Under the pieces are notes generated by a model that saw only the letters and a list, made by a program, of their open reading frames with translations, made no database searches and was not told the DNA's origin. The position numbers were made by a program, and so were the translations under genes. From assembly GCA_030762895.1 (NCBI GenBank), contig CM061064.1:133369402-133433401 (forward strand): DNA of 64,000 nt, written 5' to 3'. Positions within the stretch are counted from its first letter, which is position 1, and each line of letters opens with the position of its first letter. Shown piece after piece: positions 22,640-34,782 of the stretch. The DNA is from Sophora flavescens. Its lineage: Eukaryota > Streptophyta > Magnoliopsida > Fabales > Fabaceae.

Positions 22640-23845
22640 TGACACGTTGTCGCGCACGCGCCAAAAAGCGAGTGGTTTACAAAAATGTAGTTAGGGTGCG
22701 ACAACTCGAGTATCGTCTCACAAGGACTATTGGGTTGTTATTAACACAGAATCAGTCAGTTGGGGGGGGGGGGTTGAGATTGAAAACTAAATTAAGAAAA
22801 CAGAGCAAATTAAGTAATTTATCAATAAACTAAAAACGATTAACCTACTGTTTCGGTTTCCCCACTATCATTGATTCGTGTAATTCCATGCCTTAAGCGG
22901 ATTCTAATCCCTTTTCGATTGTAACATCAATTAACAAGCGAAATCGACGCTACGGGACATATGTTCCTATTCCCGAATTAAGCAAACGGGGTGAAGCTCT
23001 CGTGAATTAAGCAAACACGATTGAACACACGCTAATTAAGCAAATGTGATTAAGTATAGAAACATACAATCATCGAGATAAATCAATACCTATCCTATAC
23101 AACTTGAATTAAGCAAACAAGGCATATAGCATAACTATTGAAAGAGAAAAGCAATAAGAATGGGAATTACATAACCTCAAATGGAAATGGAAACCAAATA
23201 CAGTAGATCAATCCAAGGAGACTAGTTCTCCATTAACAACTAGGACAGAAACCTACGAACAATTTCGCAGCCGTCAAAATCTAAAAGGAAAAAGACCCCT
23301 CTATTCTAACCTAAAACAGACTATAAATACAGATTCTGGACTGCGCGCGCTCGCGAGGCGAGACACGACTCGCGGGGCGAATCTTATGAACTGGTCTTCA
23401 GTGTTTGGCTTTCTCGTGAGGCGAGCTGATTATTCGCGAGGCCAGACTTCAAATTCCAATCTGCCACGCCCGTGGCCTTCATCATGGGTAGGCCGTGATG
23501 GTCTCGGTCCTTCAGGGTTGGATTTCTTGCGAGGCGAGACAGTGATTCGCGGGACGAGACAGAGAGGATGACATTTCTAGCACAGTGAGGCTTCAGTCTC
23601 GCGAGGCGAGTAGCCTCTCGCGAGGCGAATAACTCCAGAATTGGTTCTCTTTATTGACCTGAAAACAAGAAATAGCAGTAAGTGCTTTATTTGACTCTAA
23701 ATCACTAAATTACCCTAAAACTACTTTAGAGACTCAAAATGTTGCTTGAGGACAATTACATCCAAATTTGGGCGATAACGGGATTAAACTCGAATAAAAC
23801 CATGGACTTTACTAGTCAAAAACTAATCGAGCCAGAGGCTGATCA
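22640..23845 (-). repeat. Element F 3' LTR (left copy)
   Basis: This is 1206 bp, TGACACGTTGTCGCGC to GGCTGATCA. It has a 12-base G run near 22762 and the CpG dyad cluster at about 23345-23629. Confidence 0.9.
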
Positions 23846-25458
23846 AAATACCCCAAACTTAAACTTTGCTTGTCCCCAAGCAAACTAAAACTCAAAAAGG
23901 ACTCAAACTTGGCAAGCTTAAAAGATTCAATCAAATTCGCACAAATTTCATGCAATTTTAACAAAACAACTTCTCTTTAATGTTTCCCCCCTTTGCAACA
24001 ATAAAATCCCCGCATTCATTTACTTTGAACAATTGAGAATTCCATCATTCATGCAGTCATTAATCTAAGCAAGGGATCTAAGTTACACACAAAAAGGAGA
24101 TCACCAAATTCAAACAATCGCCTTCCTCACAAGGGCATTTAGTGTTTCACTCATTTGCTCAGTTTGTCTAGGCTATCAACATTTCACTCAATTTCACTTT
24201 TAAGAGCACTTCCCATGAATTTGATTTTTATCTCAAACAAGGTTCCCACGGAAAATATGCATGCAACATCAAAAGGTCTTTTAAGGTTTTAATGGGGTCT
24301 GGCTAAGGGTAGGATATACAAAGGTACTGGGCTTAAGTCCCTAGGAACTAAGAGAGCATGAACATTTTGATACATTGAATTTCCACTCAAGTCCCTTTTT
24401 CCATTTTTCTTTTTGCTTTGGGTGACTACAGCCATTTCCTTTTAATACCCCTTTTTGACATTTTTGTACTTTTCTTTTTTTTTTTTTCTTTCTTTTTTTC
24501 TCTATTTTTTTCCTTGCCCTTTGACTCCAACCTTTATATTTTTCTTTTTCTCAATCCCAAACAACACATCATATCCTTGTAGCCACCCCAAACTTAGTTT
24601 CTTACAACCCTTGTCTTGCTAAGCATCCATGCTCTCCTAATCCTAAGATCGGGTTAACTTGGTTTTTCATTTTTAGGCTTATAACATAGGGTCATCACGA
24701 ATTAATAGGCTAATTAGGCTCAAAGGGGCTAACAAAGGAACATGCATTAGGGACTGGTTCAATTTAGGCCAAGTAGCTAATTCAAAGAAAACTGTCTAAA
24801 TCATTTGATGCAAGCAAATAAACATGCAAACCATGAAGAGATTCAAGCAAATTCGGTAAAGTGCAACTCAAAAGTGATTCACACAATTAAAAACATGTTG
24901 GAGGCTCAAATCCTCACCTGGACATTTTTGCAAATTGTTTGACCGAGATTCTATCCCTAGTGTGTGCTTCCCTTCACCCCAAACTTATCATAAATCATGC
25001 AATCATAACAATATCTCAAAGTTCAGTTTTCAATTTTTCAAATGGGGATCAAATTTTCAATTTTCAAGACCTAGGGGGAAAATTATCAATGGTCAACAAA
25101 TATCATGCAATCCATCTATGCAAATTCAACAAAACCCAATCAAGCTTGCCGACACAAGACTCAACACACATACTCCTGATCTTCTCAAATTAGTCAGGAG
25201 CTAAAAGAAAACAAAACTAAACAAAGCAAGGAAAAGAAAATTAAAAAGGAGAGGGTTTAGAGAAACTCATGGAGGTGGTTCCACCGGGATCCTACTGTCT
25301 GTGATACAGCGGCCACAAAATGCTCAAAGTACGATATGATCCTCCCGGATCCCATGGCATGCAACATAAGTATGGGAGTGGGCACCTGATAGTTATGGTA
25401 ACTCCGCCAAGTGCGGCGGACTTCTCACTCCCTCTTGGGTCAAAGTTGACCTCTTTAT
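23846..25458 (-). other. Element F 3' noncoding region
   Basis: Homologous to 2044-3420 of A and 33322-34782 of E, including the PPT next to the LTR. The minus strand has a long purine run at about 24470-24512. A short local duplication around the GGATCC words at about 25288-25355 is not in A. Confidence 0.7.
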
Positions 25459-26316
25459 CTACAAAGTCCCCCCCCCCCCAAAATAAAAATGGGATTCAAC
25501 CTCTTGGATTGGCCATGGTGTCTTCATACTCAAGGGTGCAAAATCCAGTCTCTCAGGCGGAGGTTTGAACGCCATCGCTGGTTGTTCCACAGTGGGAGGT
25601 GGCAAACAGGTGTCGAGGGTCTCTGGTGCTGCTTCAACTTCTGCATGATCTTCATTCACTGCACTAACAAATCCATCACCTGCTATACATACAGAGATCT
25701 CAGCACACACCACACAAAGGTTAGTATTGGTACAATCAGTACATATAGTACAATAAGCAGAATCAGAAAAGGCTTGAATGTCTGGAAATTCAACACAGAG
25801 TTCATCAACAATAGTGTTCTTGACATCATTATCAAAATCATGTTCAAAAGAAGTATTGTCAAGAACAATTATCTGTGAATCTGTATGTTCTTCAAGGAGA
25901 CGTTGAGTTTGCAGTGCAGCTGAGGTGGAGACAATGTGATCAATTTGAATGGCCAACTTCTGAAAACCAGCTTATATCCTCTGTTGGGATTCAAGGTTTT
26001 GTTCTGCCATCCGTTGATTGTTCTCTGCCATCCGTTGATTGTTCTCTGTTATCCGTTGATTGTTCTCTTCCATCCGTTGAGTGTTCTCGGCCATTTGTTG
26101 TATCAGAGAAGATAACTCATCCAGGCTGCCTTGATCTCCACCATGTTGGCTAGGATAATCATTCACTCCAAACATGCCAAAATCACTATTAAACTCATAA
26201 CCTCCAGCAAGGTTAGGATAACATATGCATGGTGGTGGTTCATCAAAGTTAGGATAATATATGCATGGCGGCTCATAATAAACATTTGGCATATAATTTT
26301 GCATATAATTATCCAT
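25459..26316 (-). pseudogene. Collapsed Gag/linker ORF of element F, broken
   Basis: Same protein as the A ORF at 3421-4374. The first 114 codons are open and contain five repeats of the kind NNQRMAE, a probable coiled coil with more repeats than A. A TAA at 25972-25974 stops it. The same frame continues as LAIQIDHIVST and includes CTDCTNTNLCVVCAE, the Cys-rich linker seen in E Pol. The frame is then lost at a C run near 25470. F keeps a 45-residue segment before the Cys block that A lacks, so F preserves more of the E linker. Confidence 0.7.
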
Positions 26317-26410
26317 ACTTTAGTTCACAACCAGACCTAGTAGCCAAGACTAAATCAGTAATGCAAAAGTTTTTTTTTTAATTTTTATTTTCTGTTAATA
26401 ACAACAAAAG

Positions 26411-26428
26411 TCCCCGGCAACGGCGCCA
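26411..26428 (-). other. Element F primer-binding site (tRNA-Asp type)
   Basis: The minus strand reads TGGCGCCGTTGCCGGGGA, an exact Athila-type PBS, 4 bp from the 5' LTR. Confidence 0.88.
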
Positions 26429-26432
26429 ATTT

Positions 26433-27636
26433 TGACACGCTGTCGCGCACGCGCCCAAAAGTGAGTGGTTTACAAAAATTTAGTTAGGGTACGACAACTC
26501 GAGTATCGTCTCACAAGGACTCTTGGGTTGTTATTAACACAAAATCAGTCAGTTGGGGGGGGGGGGGTTGAGATTAAAAACTAAATTAAGAAAACAGAGC
26601 AAATAAAGTAATTTATCAATAAACTAAAAACGATTAACCTACTGTTTCGATTTCACCACTATCATTGATTCGTGTAATTCCATGCCCTAAGCGGATTTTA
26701 ATCCCTTTTCGATTGTAGCATCAATTAACAAACGAAATCGACGCTACGGGACATATGTTCCTATTCCCGAATTAAGCAAACGGGGTAGCTTTCGTGAATT
26801 AAGCAAACACGATTGAACACACGCGAATTAAGCAAACGCGATTAAGTATAGAAACATACAATCATCGAGATAAATCAATACCTATCCTATACAACTTGAA
26901 TTAAGCAAACAAGGCATATAGCATAACTATTGAAAGAGAAAAGCAATAAGAATGGGAATTACATAACCTCAAATGGCAATGGAAACCAAATACAGTAGAT
27001 CAATCCAAGGAGACTAGTTCTCCATTAACAACTAGGACAGAAACCTATGAACAATTTCGCAACCGTCAAAATCTAAAAGGAAAAGACCCCTCTGTTCTGA
27101 CCTAAAACAGACTATAAATACAGATTCTGGACTGCGCGCGCTCGCGAAGCGAGACACGACTCGTGGGGTGAATCTTATGAACATGTCTTCAGTGTTTGGC
27201 CTTCTCGCGAGGCGAGCTGATTATTCGCGAGGCCAGACTTCAAATTCCAATCTGCCACGCCCGTGGCCTTCATCACGGGTAGGCCGTGATGGTCTCTGTC
27301 CTTCAGGGTTGGATTTCTCGTGAGGCGAGACAGTGATTCGCGGGAAGAGACAGAGAGGATAACATTTTTGGCACAGTGAGGCTTCAGTCTCGCGAGGCGA
27401 GTAGCCTCACGCGAGGCGAATAACTCCAGAATTGCTTCTCTTTATTGACCTGAAAACAAGAAATAGCAGTAAGTGCTTTATTTGACTCTAAATCACTAAA
27501 TTACCCTAAAACTACTTTAGAGATTCAAAATGTTGCTTGAGGACAACTACATCCAAATTTGGGTGATAACGGGATTAAACTCGAATAAAACCATGGACTT
27601 TACTAGTCAAAAACTAGTTGAGCCAGAGGCTGATCA
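26433..27636 (-). repeat. Element F 5' LTR (right copy)
   Basis: 1204 bp against 1206 bp for the left copy, with few differences by eye. TATAAATA on the plus strand at 27113-27120 marks an AT-rich TATA-like site. The CpG dyad cluster spans about 27132-27421. The G run is 13 bases. Confidence 0.9.
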
Positions 27637-27641
27637 GGTTT

Positions 27642-29148
27642 CTCCCCTTTTGTTCATAAAATTGAATGATAGTAATGATGGTGAGAATTATGCCAAAAAG
27701 GTTTAGTTAAAAACCCTAGGGATTGATCCATGAGTGTTTAGGGATAATTAAATGAAACTGGATTAAAGGATTAAATCCCCTTAATTATAAGACATGAAGA
27801 TTAAGCCAAAAGTGATGAAATTAATGTTTAAAGACTTAGTAAAAGTCAATAGGTTTAATTCAGGTTTTACCCCAAAGGATTTGGCCAAGGGTCTCCAACC
27901 CTTTCTGGACAGATCAGTACCGCCATGCTCCAGGAAGCATGCCCGTGCTCTCCTGCCTAGAACAAAAAATCAAAACAGAGCTGGAACAGGGGTGTTTCAC
28001 CCCCAAACATTTTTAAATAATCTATAAGACACCAAACGAACTTGAAGACCAAAGAAAAGTGATAAGATGTTGTACCTTGGTATCCTAGTGGCCAAGGGGG
28101 ACTTGATGCATGATTGTCAAGGTGGTAATCTCTAATGCTTAATGGCTAGAGTGTTAAAGATGATGATGTACCTTGGTAGCCGAGTGGCCAAGGAGGCCTT
28201 GATGCTTGATGGTCAAGGTGGTAATCTCAGGTGAAGAACGACCAGAGTGTTTAAAAGATAAATACGAAAGGATAACGATAATCCTCGATAGCCGGGTGGT
28301 CGAGGTGTTGATGGTGATAAACTTGGGTAGCCTAGTGATCCAAGCAGAGGTGGTGGTTGTGTTTGTGTGTTGTGTTGAGCATGAATTCACACATTGGAGA
28401 TGTTAGTGGAGGTTATGCAACATAGGGGAGGTCGTCCGCGTGTAAGACGATTTGGCCATCCGCGGTGATTCATCCGAGAGTTAGGTGAATCGTGCACCCT
28501 GCGGTGGTGCATCCGAGAATAAGGTGCGTCGGCTATCCTAGTGGTCCACCCATGGTAACTCTGAAGTTGACTTCCTGAGATAGTTTGGATCTACATGCAT
28601 AATGGAGTAGTCGAGCAGAGTTGCATTGCATAGCATACACGTTTGTATGATGATATTTGTTATGTTATATTTGTTGTTGGTTATAAGCTGCTTGTTTGAT
28701 GTATGCTCATCTTGCTAACTGCTTCCTTTCCATTATATTCATATACATGTTTCTTACTCCTTATCTCTATGCTTCTTGTTTTGTGGCTTGTATCTTTTAT
28801 GCAGAGGTCGGTGAGCAGCCAGTTGAGGAGTGACTCTGAGGAGCCGCTACTCGTAGTTAGGATTTCCCGCTTTCAGTAGTTTAGTTATGTTTAGTTTCAG
28901 TTTGTTTATCCGAATTTTTTATTGGATTGGTTATACCAGCTCTGTAGTGTGACATTAGGGTTGGGTTCGTTTATGGTTTTGTTCTTATGTTATGTTTCTT
29001 TATAAACATGTGTCGGTTTTTCCGCCTTATGTTACAATGCGGCATCTCTGCGTATTTTTTAATATTATTATATTATTTGCTTGTGTTTTTTTCCCTTTTT
29101 ATAACTGTGTTATCGCTTTGGAATACATGCAGGGTAGAGGGTGTCACA
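27642..29148 (+). repeat. Element C 3' LTR, remainder
   Basis: This continues from 22639 across F. It ends GGTGTCACA at 29148. The total 3' LTR is about 2603 bp. It contains the compensatory hairpin array at 28075-28344, whose counterpart in the 5' LTR lies near 75-235. Confidence 0.88.
28075..28344 (+). repeat. Tandem hairpin array with covarying stems (C LTR)
   Basis: Eight units. Stems: CCTTGG/CCAAGG (28075, 28171), CTTGA/TCAAG (28102), CTCTA/TAGAG (28130), CCTTGA/TCAAGG (28197), a mismatched CTCAGGT/ACCAGAG (28226), CCTCGA/TCGAGG (28283), CTTGG/CCAAG (28322). Most loops are 11 nt of the type TAGCCGAGTGG or 10 nt of the type TGCTTGATGG. The loop is conserved while both stem arms change together. 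Confidence 0.85.
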
Positions 29149-29924
29149 CACTTCTAAATACCCTTGATGTATTAGACATTTAAGTGGATTGATTTGATAG
29201 TATCCATTGGTCTAGATATTTTCACATTTCGTTGAAAAATCTGTTATGACTATTTCTTGAGTTGTAACCCAGATGACTTCTTGGTAATAGAAGTTTATTG
29301 ATGAAACTTACTCTAGTCACTTTTACTTTTGGTAAATGTGATTCGGTCTGATTTTTGGCCAGACTGTTTCCTTTTAAAATCATCGTTTTGTAAATTCTTT
29401 GTACTGAGAATAAATCCTCTTGAGGTTAGGAATTGTTCATCTTTTGATTTACTAATTCACTGGAAGTTCTTGTGAAATAAGGAACTTTATTAGAGTCATG
29501 TTTGTAAACATGTAATAGCATTTTTACACTCACAAATCCATTGAAGACTCTTTTTACATGCCGAATATTCCTTTATCTTATGTTTGGTAAAATTCCTCTT
29601 TCTACTTTCTTGTGAAGGTAAAGTCTAGAAAATTTTCTTTCTTGCAAATTTTCTTTTCTAAATCCTTAAGAGCTTGTTTTATTGTGGTTCGATAGAACTT
29701 ATCACTTTTAATCAATTTTACCCGGTATCTTTTCAAAAACGTCATTGATGTGTGGCCTATCTCATAAGTCACGAGGATGGTTATTTGATCCATATCAAGA
29801 TACCATAGTTAGTTGAGTACAATAAAAAAAAAAGATAACTTGACGTTTGATACCTACCTGGTTAAGATGATAACATCGCAATGAATTTCGTTATAAGTTT
29901 ACGAGTTCCTCTAAGAGTCTTGAT
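29149..29924 (+). other. AT-rich remnant inside element D
   Basis: It lies between the end of C and the integrase remnant of D. No domain is recognised. A minus-strand frame of 63 codons at 29602-29793 has no match that I know. It is probably decayed pol. Confidence 0.4.
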
Positions 29925-31052
29925 TTGTTTCGAGTGATCGTGGATAGACTGACGAAGTCAACACCCTTATTACCTGTTAAGATCTGCTATACAGTGGAGG
30001 AGCTAACCAAAGTATGTACCAGTGAACTGATTAGGCTCCATGAAGTATTTCACAGCATTGTTCCAAATGAAGACCAAAAACTTTCCTCACATTTTTTGCA
30101 AAGTCTGCATCAAGCATTGAGAACCAAGTTGAGGCTGAGTTTAGTTTATCACCCTCAACACAAGGGACAAGAAAGAAACGATCTGATCCTTAGAAGGTTG
30201 GCTTGGTGTAAGTTTAGTATCTAAGTACGCTCATCCCTGTAGCAGGATGGACAAGAGGTGATAGGAGTTTCGTTAAGGTGTAGATGTGACTGGTAAGATG
30301 AGAATCCCTAAGTTCAACATTATTAAGTAAGTCGATTACAATAAATCTTACCATGATTGAGGCTAAATGTCGCTAGAGGAATCTAGAGTAATGATCAAAT
30401 GCTTGTAATTAAGATTGATTTTATGCGTTTAGAAGATTGAGAGAAAAATGCCTATAATAGTTTCACCTAAGTTGAATGTAAACGAAAAGGATGATTTTTT
30501 TGTTGCTATGGAAGTTCAAAGTTGATGAGTTAGATAATCCTACCCAGTGTGGTTTCTTTTGGTGTTAGTTACATCAAGGGATGTAATAATGCTTTTGAGG
30601 TTGAGATGTGTGATTATGATATAATATGGAATGGTGGACTACGTTCAATGGGACTAAGACTACGATAGGATACTTTGAATAGGAAGTTGATGCATGTTGC
30701 TATAAAGGTGTTGTTGATCTTAGCGTTGATTATGAGAGTTAGATGTTGGAATAAGGTTTTATAGTGGACCAGTATTCAGAAGAGAAATGATTAAGTTTTG
30801 ATTATATCCTTCAAGTGTGATAGACTAAGGTGAAATAATAAGGACATTGAACATAATTCATTAGTGAATAGTTTGAGGATAAATAGAACGACATAAGAAT
30901 GAATTCTGTTATAAAGTTACCTGTAACAATTAAGGGAAATGAAGCTACGGGAAATGCAATATAGGATAATGGAGTCAAGATACGGTTACCAGATCCTATA
31001 TAGTTTCGATTCACAAAATTTTGAGGACGAATTGTTTTTAGTGGGGTAGTAA
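29925..31052 (+). pseudogene. Element D integrase and pol terminus (chromovirus), decayed
   Basis: A 99-codon frame reads FRVIVDRLTKSTPLLPVK, then CYTVEELTKV and RLHEVFHSIVPNEDQKL, matching the chromovirus integrase core (usually VDRLTKSAHFLPV and SIVSDRDP). The second catalytic Asp region is changed to NEDQ. LVYHPQHKGQERND preserves the HPQ block. After 30225 only fragments survive. The stretch 30840-30920 matches the minus strand of J at about 60515-60600, and CAAAATTTTGAGGACGAATT marks the pol end. Confidence 0.7.
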
Positions 31053-31910
31053 TGTAACACCCTGCTTTTTATATACGCTGCCAATTAGCTCCGGAGTTAG
31101 GATCAATTATTCCTTGAGACTGTGTAGGTATAGGACTATGCAATTTCAATCCGTTTTCTCTCTATTCTCATCCCTTAGTGGACAAATCGTGTTCAGTATG
31201 CTTGATAAGCTTACCGATTAGTTTGGTATTGTATATTCTTGGAGTTTTGTTCCGCGGAGTGAGAATGGAAGATAATATGATTATATGTATGATGTAACAT
31301 GTATGTTGGTCATACCACTGCATGCCTGCTTTATGTGTATGATGAATGGGGATCTCACCTCATTTTTTGTGTTTTCTGGTCTTCTGTTTATTTTATGTTC
31401 TTCAATGAAGACGGTAGTACTGCTTTACTATCATAACCAGCTTGGGATATGAGACGGATCAGTCATGAGGATGCATCTTTTAAGATTAGTATATGGAAGA
31501 TGTGAGAGCTCAACCCCAGTGTGACGACCTATCGTTCTCAGCTGTTATTGTCTGCGTCTCCAAGGTTATTTATGTTTTTCTTAGTCATGTTATTTTAATG
31601 ACGTTGTTATTTCTGTCTACAGTTGTTTGTCTTTACATGGCTTTTATCTTTTGAAAGAATTTATGAAAGTACTATGTACATACAGGGAATGTATGATTAT
31701 TTCCTACTTATTCTCCATTTTCTGGATGTATATGTTTTAGACCAGTTAGTGGTTACGTAAAATGTTAATAAATGTTAAGAATTATCTAATTATTTATTTG
31801 CGAAAACAAATAGCAAAAAATAAACTCGTATCATCATAAAACTTATTTTTCGCATTAAACGGAATTGAGAAAATGTCACAGACAATGTAGCGTCTGAGAA
31901 GGGTGTTACA
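31053..31910 (+). repeat. Element D 3' LTR
   Basis: This is 858 bp with near-perfect inverted ends, TGTAACACCC and GGGTGTTACA, right after the pol end and a short purine stretch. The 5' part of D is left of the window. It is followed directly by element K sequence. Confidence 0.75.
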
Positions 31911-32030
31911 ACTCTAGCTGGATTAAGAATGAAAACTGAAAATGGCATTGAATTTTCTGTAAACCAAAACCCTAGGATTTTTGAGAATCCTATTTCTGAG
32001 AACAGTTATGGAAGAATCTCTGATGATTCT
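31911..32030 (+). pseudogene. Element K coding fragment, left of E
   Basis: All 40 codons are open and read across the E insertion into 41584-41703 when one ATTCT copy is removed (ISDDS joined to NDDKPIFMV). The joined frame ends at TGA 41701 after a Lys-rich tail. It lies in the 3' part of a SIRE-like element, upstream of the 41747 frame. I do not recognise the protein. Confidence 0.55.
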
Positions 32031-33321
32031 TGGACGCGCTGTCGCGCACGCGCCAAAAAGTGAGCGGATTTATAAAACTGTAGTTTAGGAAGCGACAACT
32101 CGGATATCGTCTCACAAGGACTCTTGACTTGTTATTTACCACAAAAATCAGTTTTTAGGGGGGGGGGGGGGGTGGATTTGAATGCAAATAAGAAAACAAT
32201 TAAGGAAACACAAAGCAATAAAAACAAGGCAGTTTAAAGGATTGTCAAATAAGCTAAAGACGATTAATCTACTGTTCTCGATTTCCCAACTATCATCGGT
32301 TCATGTAAATTCCAAGCCCTAAGAAGATTCTAATCCCCTTTCGATTGTAGCAACAATTAACAAACGAAATCGCTACTACGAGATATATGTTCCTATTCCC
32401 GAATTAAACAAACGGGGTTAAGCCCTCATGAACTAAACGTACATGAACGAACACACGCGTATTAAACAAACGCGATTCAATATAGGAACATAACATCACC
32501 GAAATAAATCAACACAACACTATACACTCCTGAATTAAACAAACAGAAATATATAGCATAGTATTGAAAAGGGAAAAGCATACAAAACAGGAATTACAAA
32601 ACCTCAAGTGTGGTGGAAATCAATTACAGTAGACTAATCAAATGGAATTAGTTCTCCATGGAAAACGAAACACAACCAGAAAATATGTAAAAACAATGGG
32701 GAATGAAAAGTTGTTCTCTAATCTGCCCAGAACAGCCATTTATATCTTTCAGGAACTGCGCCTACTCGCGAGGCGAACCCTCACTCGCAAGGCGAATATT
32801 ATGAAGAGTCTGCAACGTTTGGTCTTCTCGCGGGGCGAATTAATGCTTGCGTGGCGAGGAATTAAAGACTCTAACCGTGATGCTTTCTGACTTCCAGGCT
32901 CGCGTGGTGAAGAGATGGATTCGCGAGGCGACACAGAAATCTTGCATTTTTCTGGAACAGTCAGCCTTCAGGGTTGCGAGGCGAGGTGTTGTTCGCGGGG
33001 CGAACCAGAGAGGATGACATTCTGCTATTCAGCCGGCTTTCAGGTTCGCGAGGCGAGAAGACTCTCGCAAGGTGAATACCTCCAGGATTGAAATTCCCCT
33101 TATTTCTTCATTCCCTTGACTTCTAACTTAACCTGAAAACAATAAAATAGCCATAAGTGCTTTATTTGACTCAAAACTGGCTAAATTAACCTAAAATTAC
33201 TTTAGAGACTCAAAACATTGCTTGAGGACAATCTATTCTAATTCGGGTGAAAATGAGATATAATTAGCACAAAAACCCTGATCATACTAGCCATAAAACT
33301 AGATGAGCCAGAGGCTTATCA
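32031..33321 (-). repeat. Element E 3' LTR (left copy)
   Basis: This is 1291 bp, TGGACGCGCTGTCGCGC to GGCTTATCA, with a 15-base G run. Five CpG dyads lie at 32765-33074. The TATAAAT counterpart is at 32738-32744. Confidence 0.92.
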
Positions 33322-34782
33322 AAATACCCCAAACTTAAACTTTGCTTGTCCCCAAGCAAACTAAAACTCAAAAATCAAAAAGACTCAAGACATGGCAAGC
33401 TTTAAAGATTCAATTAACTTTGCACAAATTTTAAGCAATTCATCAAAACAGTTTCTCTTCGATTCCCCCTTTCAAACAAAGCAATCCCCACAATCATTCA
33501 TTCTAAACATTTGAGAACTTCATCATTCAAACAATCATTAATCTAAGCAAGGGATCCAAGTTACACACAAGAGGGAGATCACCAAATTCAAACAACCGCC
33601 TTCCTCACAAGGGCATTTAGTGTTTCACTCAATCGCTCAGTTTTTGTCAGGTTAACAACATTTCACTCAATTTCACTTTTAAGAGCACTTCCCATAAATT
33701 TGATCTTCATCTCAAAATGTTTCCCACGAAAAACATGCATGCAACATCAAAAGGGCTTTTAAAGGTTGTAATGGGACCTGGCTAAGGGTAGGATATACAA
33801 AGGTACTAGGCTTAAGTCCCTAGCAACTAAGAGAGCATGAAACACTTCAAAACATTGAAATTCCACTCAAGTTCCTTTTCTCATTTTTTCTTTATGCTTT
33901 TGGGTGACTACAACCTTTTCCTTCAAATAGTCTTTATGACATTTTTGCACTTTTTTTTCTTTATTTTTTTTTCTTGCCCTTAGCTCCAACCTTTTTATTA
34001 TATATATTTTTTCTCAATCCCAAACAACACATCATATCCTTGTAGCCACCCCAAACTTAGTTTCTTGCAACCATTCTCTTGCTAAGTATCCATGCTCTCC
34101 TAATCCTAGGATTGGGTTAACATGGTTTTTTTCAGATTTTAGGCTCATAACATCAGGTCATTAAGAATTAACAGGCTAATTAGGCTCAAAGGGGCTAACA
34201 AAGGAACATGCATTAGGAATGGTTCAATTTAGGCTAAGTGGTTATTTACAAAGAAAATGCCTAAATCATCTGAAGCAAACACATAAACATGCAAACCATG
34301 AAGAGATTCAAGCAAATTCGGGAAAGTGCAACTTAAAAGTGATTTCACACAGTTAAAAACATGTTGGAGGCTCAAATCCTCACCTGGACATTCATGCAAA
34401 TTGTTTGACCGAGATTCTATCCCTAGTGTGTGCTTCCCTTCACCCCAAACTTATCATAAATCATGCAATCACAACAAAATATCTCAAAGTTCAATTTTCA
34501 ATTTTTTTCACATGGGGATCACTTTTCAAAATATTTTTTTTTCTAGGGGGAATCATCACATAAATCATGCAATCAATTGTGCCAAATCAATCAAAATCAA
34601 TCAAGCTCACCGACCAAAGACTCACACAATTTATTCAAGAGCTAAAAGAAAAAAACAAGACCAACCAAACACAAAACAAAGCTACAATTAGTTCCCTCCC
34701 CCACACTTAAAACATACATTGTCCCCAATGAAACAACATAACTATAAAATCAAAGTGAGGGAAAGGAAGGGGTGCTCCCTAA
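33322..34782 (-). other. Element E 3' noncoding region and polypurine tract
   Basis: The minus strand next to the LTR reads AAGTTTGGGGTATTT, the PPT. No env-like ORF is seen. The sequence is shared with A and F in the same position, which suggests that it holds cis-acting signals. A minus-strand purine run is at about 33947-33974. Confidence 0.75.

Larger units (their letters stand above)
22640..27636 (-). mobile_element. Element F: second copy of the A-type non-autonomous family
   Basis: LTRs 22640-23845 and 26433-27636 carry a perfect TSD, GGTTT (22635-22639 and 27637-27641). The PBS is at 26411-26428, giving minus orientation. The 2.6-kb internal region matches A in order: 3' noncoding region, collapsed ORF, PBS. 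F lies in the 3' LTR of C. Its ORF is broken, unlike that of A. Confidence 0.9.
1..29148 (+). mobile_element. Element C: Tekay/Del-like LTR element with almost no internal region, interrupted by B and F
   Basis: The window opens inside the 5' LTR of C. The visible 5' LTR is 1-791 plus 20985-21287, split by element B. The internal region is only 21288-21543, and the 3' LTR is 21544-22639 plus 27642-29148, split by element F. LTR ends are TGTAACACCCC and GGTGTCACA, so the termini are near-inverted. The PBS matches initiator tRNA-Met. No gag or pol remains, so C is a deletion derivative or a non-autonomous form. Lineage is inferred from LTR ends, PBS and the purine-rich end of the internal region, not from protein. 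C sits inside the chromovirus remnant D. Its own TSD cannot be tested because its left end is outside the window. Confidence 0.8.

Noticed and set aside
28075..28344. CRISPR-like array
   Set aside because: Plant DNA. The spacing units are hairpins with changing stems, not identical repeats with unique spacers.
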